This document shows, in pieces, positions 14,650 through 16,653 of a stretch of DNA of 16,653 bases. The translations under genes and the position numbers were made by a program. Location: contig JAGOBP010000023.1 of the NCBI GenBank assembly GCA_017999195.1, forward strand, positions 1 to 16,653, written 5' to 3'. The notes under the pieces were generated by a model. It made no database searches and had not been told where the DNA came from. It saw nothing but the letters and a program-made list of their open reading frames with translations. Position 1 is the first letter of the stretch; every line of letters begins with the position of its first letter. This DNA comes from Thermoflexales bacterium. GTDB taxonomy: Bacteria > Chloroflexota > Anaerolineae > Fen-1058.

Positions 14650-16634
14650 ATGTCAAAATTGACTCGGTGGTTGGTGGTTGCAGTGTTGTTTGGCCTGGTC
14701 GTCGCGACGTTTTCCGCGCCGGCCAATCGAACGTCGTTGCCTGCGGTGGAACAGCGCGCCGCAGCCGGTGGTGAGATGTTGCGGGGCGTCCCACCTGAAG
14801 GCGTCGTCGGTGAAGGGGCCGAACTGGAGCAGCGTTCGCAGTGGTTGTGGTATCGTCTGACTTATCCGACCGGCCAATTGCCCGCCGGTGACTGGCGCGG
14901 CAAGGCGCTGGGCCTGATCAAGAATAACGTGCCCGATGGCACTCCGCCCGGCCTGCAAAAGTCGAATCTAGGCGCGGCCAATGGGCAAGGGGCCGCCGCT
15001 GGTGGCACGCCCAGTGAAGTTGTGGGTGCCGTTAGCGACCAAAGCCCGATCGGTGCGGTGTCACCCGATGCGAAGCTGGCCGCGCCCGATGTGAAAGCCA
15101 TTGCGCCCGATGCTCAGGCGCCGGTTGAGGCTCAGGCTGTCACCATCAACGCCATCGTGCCCGGCACCAACACCGCGTGGACGGCCCTCGGCCCGCTCCC
15201 GCTGGATAGCAAGGGCACGACGAACAATGCTTATCAATACGGCGTCGTGGCCGGTCGTTTCAATGCCATTGCCTTTGCGAATTCAACCACGGCTTACGCG
15301 GGCGCTTCAATCGGCGGCCTGTGGAAGACCACCAACTGTTGCTCCGCCAGCACCACCTGGACGCCGCTCTGGGACGATCCGAATTTTGCGGCTCAATCGG
15401 TCGGGGCTATCGCGGTTGATCCCACCAATCCCAACGTGATCTACGTCGGCACGGGCGATTCGCAGCCGCCCGCCGGGGATATGTACGGCAACGGGGTCTT
15501 CAAGTCCACAGACGGCGGCGCGACGTGGACCCAACTCGGCGCGAATGTTTTCTCGCCGTACACCTCGGTCGGTGCGCCCGCTTCGGCGTGCTGCGCCCTC
15601 GCGCCCGATCAGAACGTCAAAGCGATTGCGGTCAATCCCAACAATCCCAACACCGTTTTCGCCGGAGCCAGTTACGGCCTGTTTGTGTCGTATGACGGCG
15701 GCGGAACGTGGACGCAGGTGGATGTGGTCAATCGCAATGCCGCGCCCTATAACGACGACGCCCAACGCATCGACAGCATTTTGATCGATGGCCCGTCAAA
15801 TACGATGTACGTCTCGATCGGCTATCCGTACGTCAGCGCGCGTCGCCCGGGTCTGAACGGCGGCGCGAACGGCGTCTACAAGGCCACTGTTCCGGCCAGC
15901 GGTGCACCCGCCTTCACAGCAGTGAATGGCGGTTTCCCCACCGGCACAGGCAATGGCACCGCGAATGATGTTGGCCGCATCGAGTTGGCCTGGAACGCCA
16001 ATCACTCGCGGTTGTATGCCTTCGTCAGCAACTATGGCGCGTCCAATGCCAGCAAGGTCGGCATGACGCTGGGTGTGTACACCAAATTGACCACCGCCGC
16101 CAACTGGACACTGTTGTCCGGCACGGCCGAAACCCTGAAGGGCGGTCGCCTGAGCACCAGTTGGAAGCAGTGCGGCTCTGGCTCGGATGAAGGCGGCCAG
16201 CAGGATTGGTATAACTCTTTCATCGCGGTTGATCCGTTGAACGACAAGACCTTGATTGTGGGGCGCGTCAGCGTTTACAAAGTGACGGTTGGCTCGACGT
16301 ATGCCAGCGCGACGATGTCGAACCTGGGCAATGTCTATGGCACAACCTGCACCGGTTACGGCACGCTGCATCCCGATCAGCACGCGGTGGCCTACGTCCC
16401 GGCCTCTAATCCCAGCACGTTCCTGGTGGGCAATGACGGCGGCTTATACCAGGGCACCGGCACGGTGGGCGGCTGGACGCAATTGAACAACAGCCTGTCC
16501 ACGCTGCAATTCTATGCCGGACAGTTGGGGCGCAACTTCGGGCAGGTGGGTGGCGCGTCGACGCAATACGCCTTCGGCGGCATGCAGGACAACGGCAACG
16601 CCACCTTCGATAGCGGCACCAACAGCAGCACCAA
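14650..16634 (+). CDS. Secreted BNR/Asp-box beta-propeller protein, 3' end missing
   Basis: An exported protein of which about 661 residues are present. Residues 1-23 are a signal peptide (basic start, hydrophobic VVAVLFGLVVA, cleavage near 22-25). A pro-region to about 130 and an Ala/Pro-rich linker (140-165, repeating APD) follow. From 175 the sequence is repetitive: blades with AIAVDPTNPNVIYVGTGD (253-270), Asp-boxes STDGGATW (286-293) and SYDGGGTW (347-354), a second AVNPNNPNTVFAGA (327-340), HPDQHA (574-579), GNDGGLY (594-600) and GGMQDNG (643-649). This is the sortilin/VPS10-like, GH74-like propeller fold. Such proteins bind or degrade polysaccharide or are cell-surface adhesins; no catalytic residues are identified. 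The ATG has AAAGGAGAGG about seven bases upstream. The open frame leaves the window because the contig ends. Between 14501 and 14649 I see only this ribosome binding site. Confidence 0.85.
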
Positions 16635-16653
16635 CTGTCTCTTATACATCTCT
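16635..16653. other. Probable residual transposase-library adapter at contig end
   Basis: The final 19 bases read CTGTCTCTTATACATCTCT. Their first 14 equal the Tn5/Nextera mosaic end (CTGTCTCTTATACACATCT) and the remainder fits that sequence with a CA deletion. An exact 14-mer of this adapter at the extreme end of a window is very unlikely by chance. It should be treated as non-genomic, and the codons it adds to the BNR protein (LLYIS) ignored. Confidence 0.85.

Noticed and set aside
15307..16383. Minus-strand open frames opposite the BNR protein
   Set aside because: They mirror the repetitive propeller codons, are rich in Arg/Gly/Ala without motifs, and lack ribosome binding sites.

Overview
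The window looks like the end of a contig from a GC-rich, free-living bacterium with much sensory signalling. A Chloroflexota (Anaerolineae-like) origin is my best guess. It rests on the gene families and on TTGGAG/CATCTTGTCAT-type intergenic repeats, not on any marker search. The last 19 bases look like leftover sequencing adapter, so the right edge is technical, not biological.

Layout. (1) 4-1293 (+) is a proline iminopeptidase-type alpha/beta hydrolase. It converges on a signalling operon across a hairpin-rich gap (1294-1458). (2) 8666-1459 (-) is a signalling block, read right to left: a 53-residue unknown small protein, a free-standing MEDS-domain sensor protein, a soluble histidine kinase with a four-cysteine N-terminal region, an Rcp1-type single-domain response regulator whose start overlaps the kinase stop, and a 1306-residue kinase laid out REC-GAF-PAS-GAF-PAS-GAF-PAS-HisKA-HATPase. 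The spacing suggests one co-transcribed phosphorelay. (3) 10610-8784 (-) is an Hsp70-family ATPase whose usual substrate-binding domain is replaced by a beta-rich C-terminal region. (4) From a divergent promoter region at about 10640-10760, the plus strand carries a roughly 330-nt leader (promoter, 21-codon ORF, intrinsic terminator, two further hairpins, second terminator-like hairpin), then an RsgA-family ribosome-assembly GTPase, an MFS transporter, a second alpha/beta hydrolase, and a secreted BNR/Asp-box beta-propeller protein cut off by the contig end.

How they may work together. The minus-strand genes plausibly form a phosphorelay in which the MEDS protein and the Cys4 kinase sense a small ligand, redox state or metal. 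The response regulator would pass phosphate between kinases, and the large kinase could itself be tuned through its N-terminal receiver. No DNA-binding output domain is visible, so the final target lies elsewhere. The plus-strand genes look like separate housekeeping and transport units. The RsgA leader is the most interesting regulatory region.

No rRNA, tRNA, CRISPR array, transposase or phage gene was recognised.
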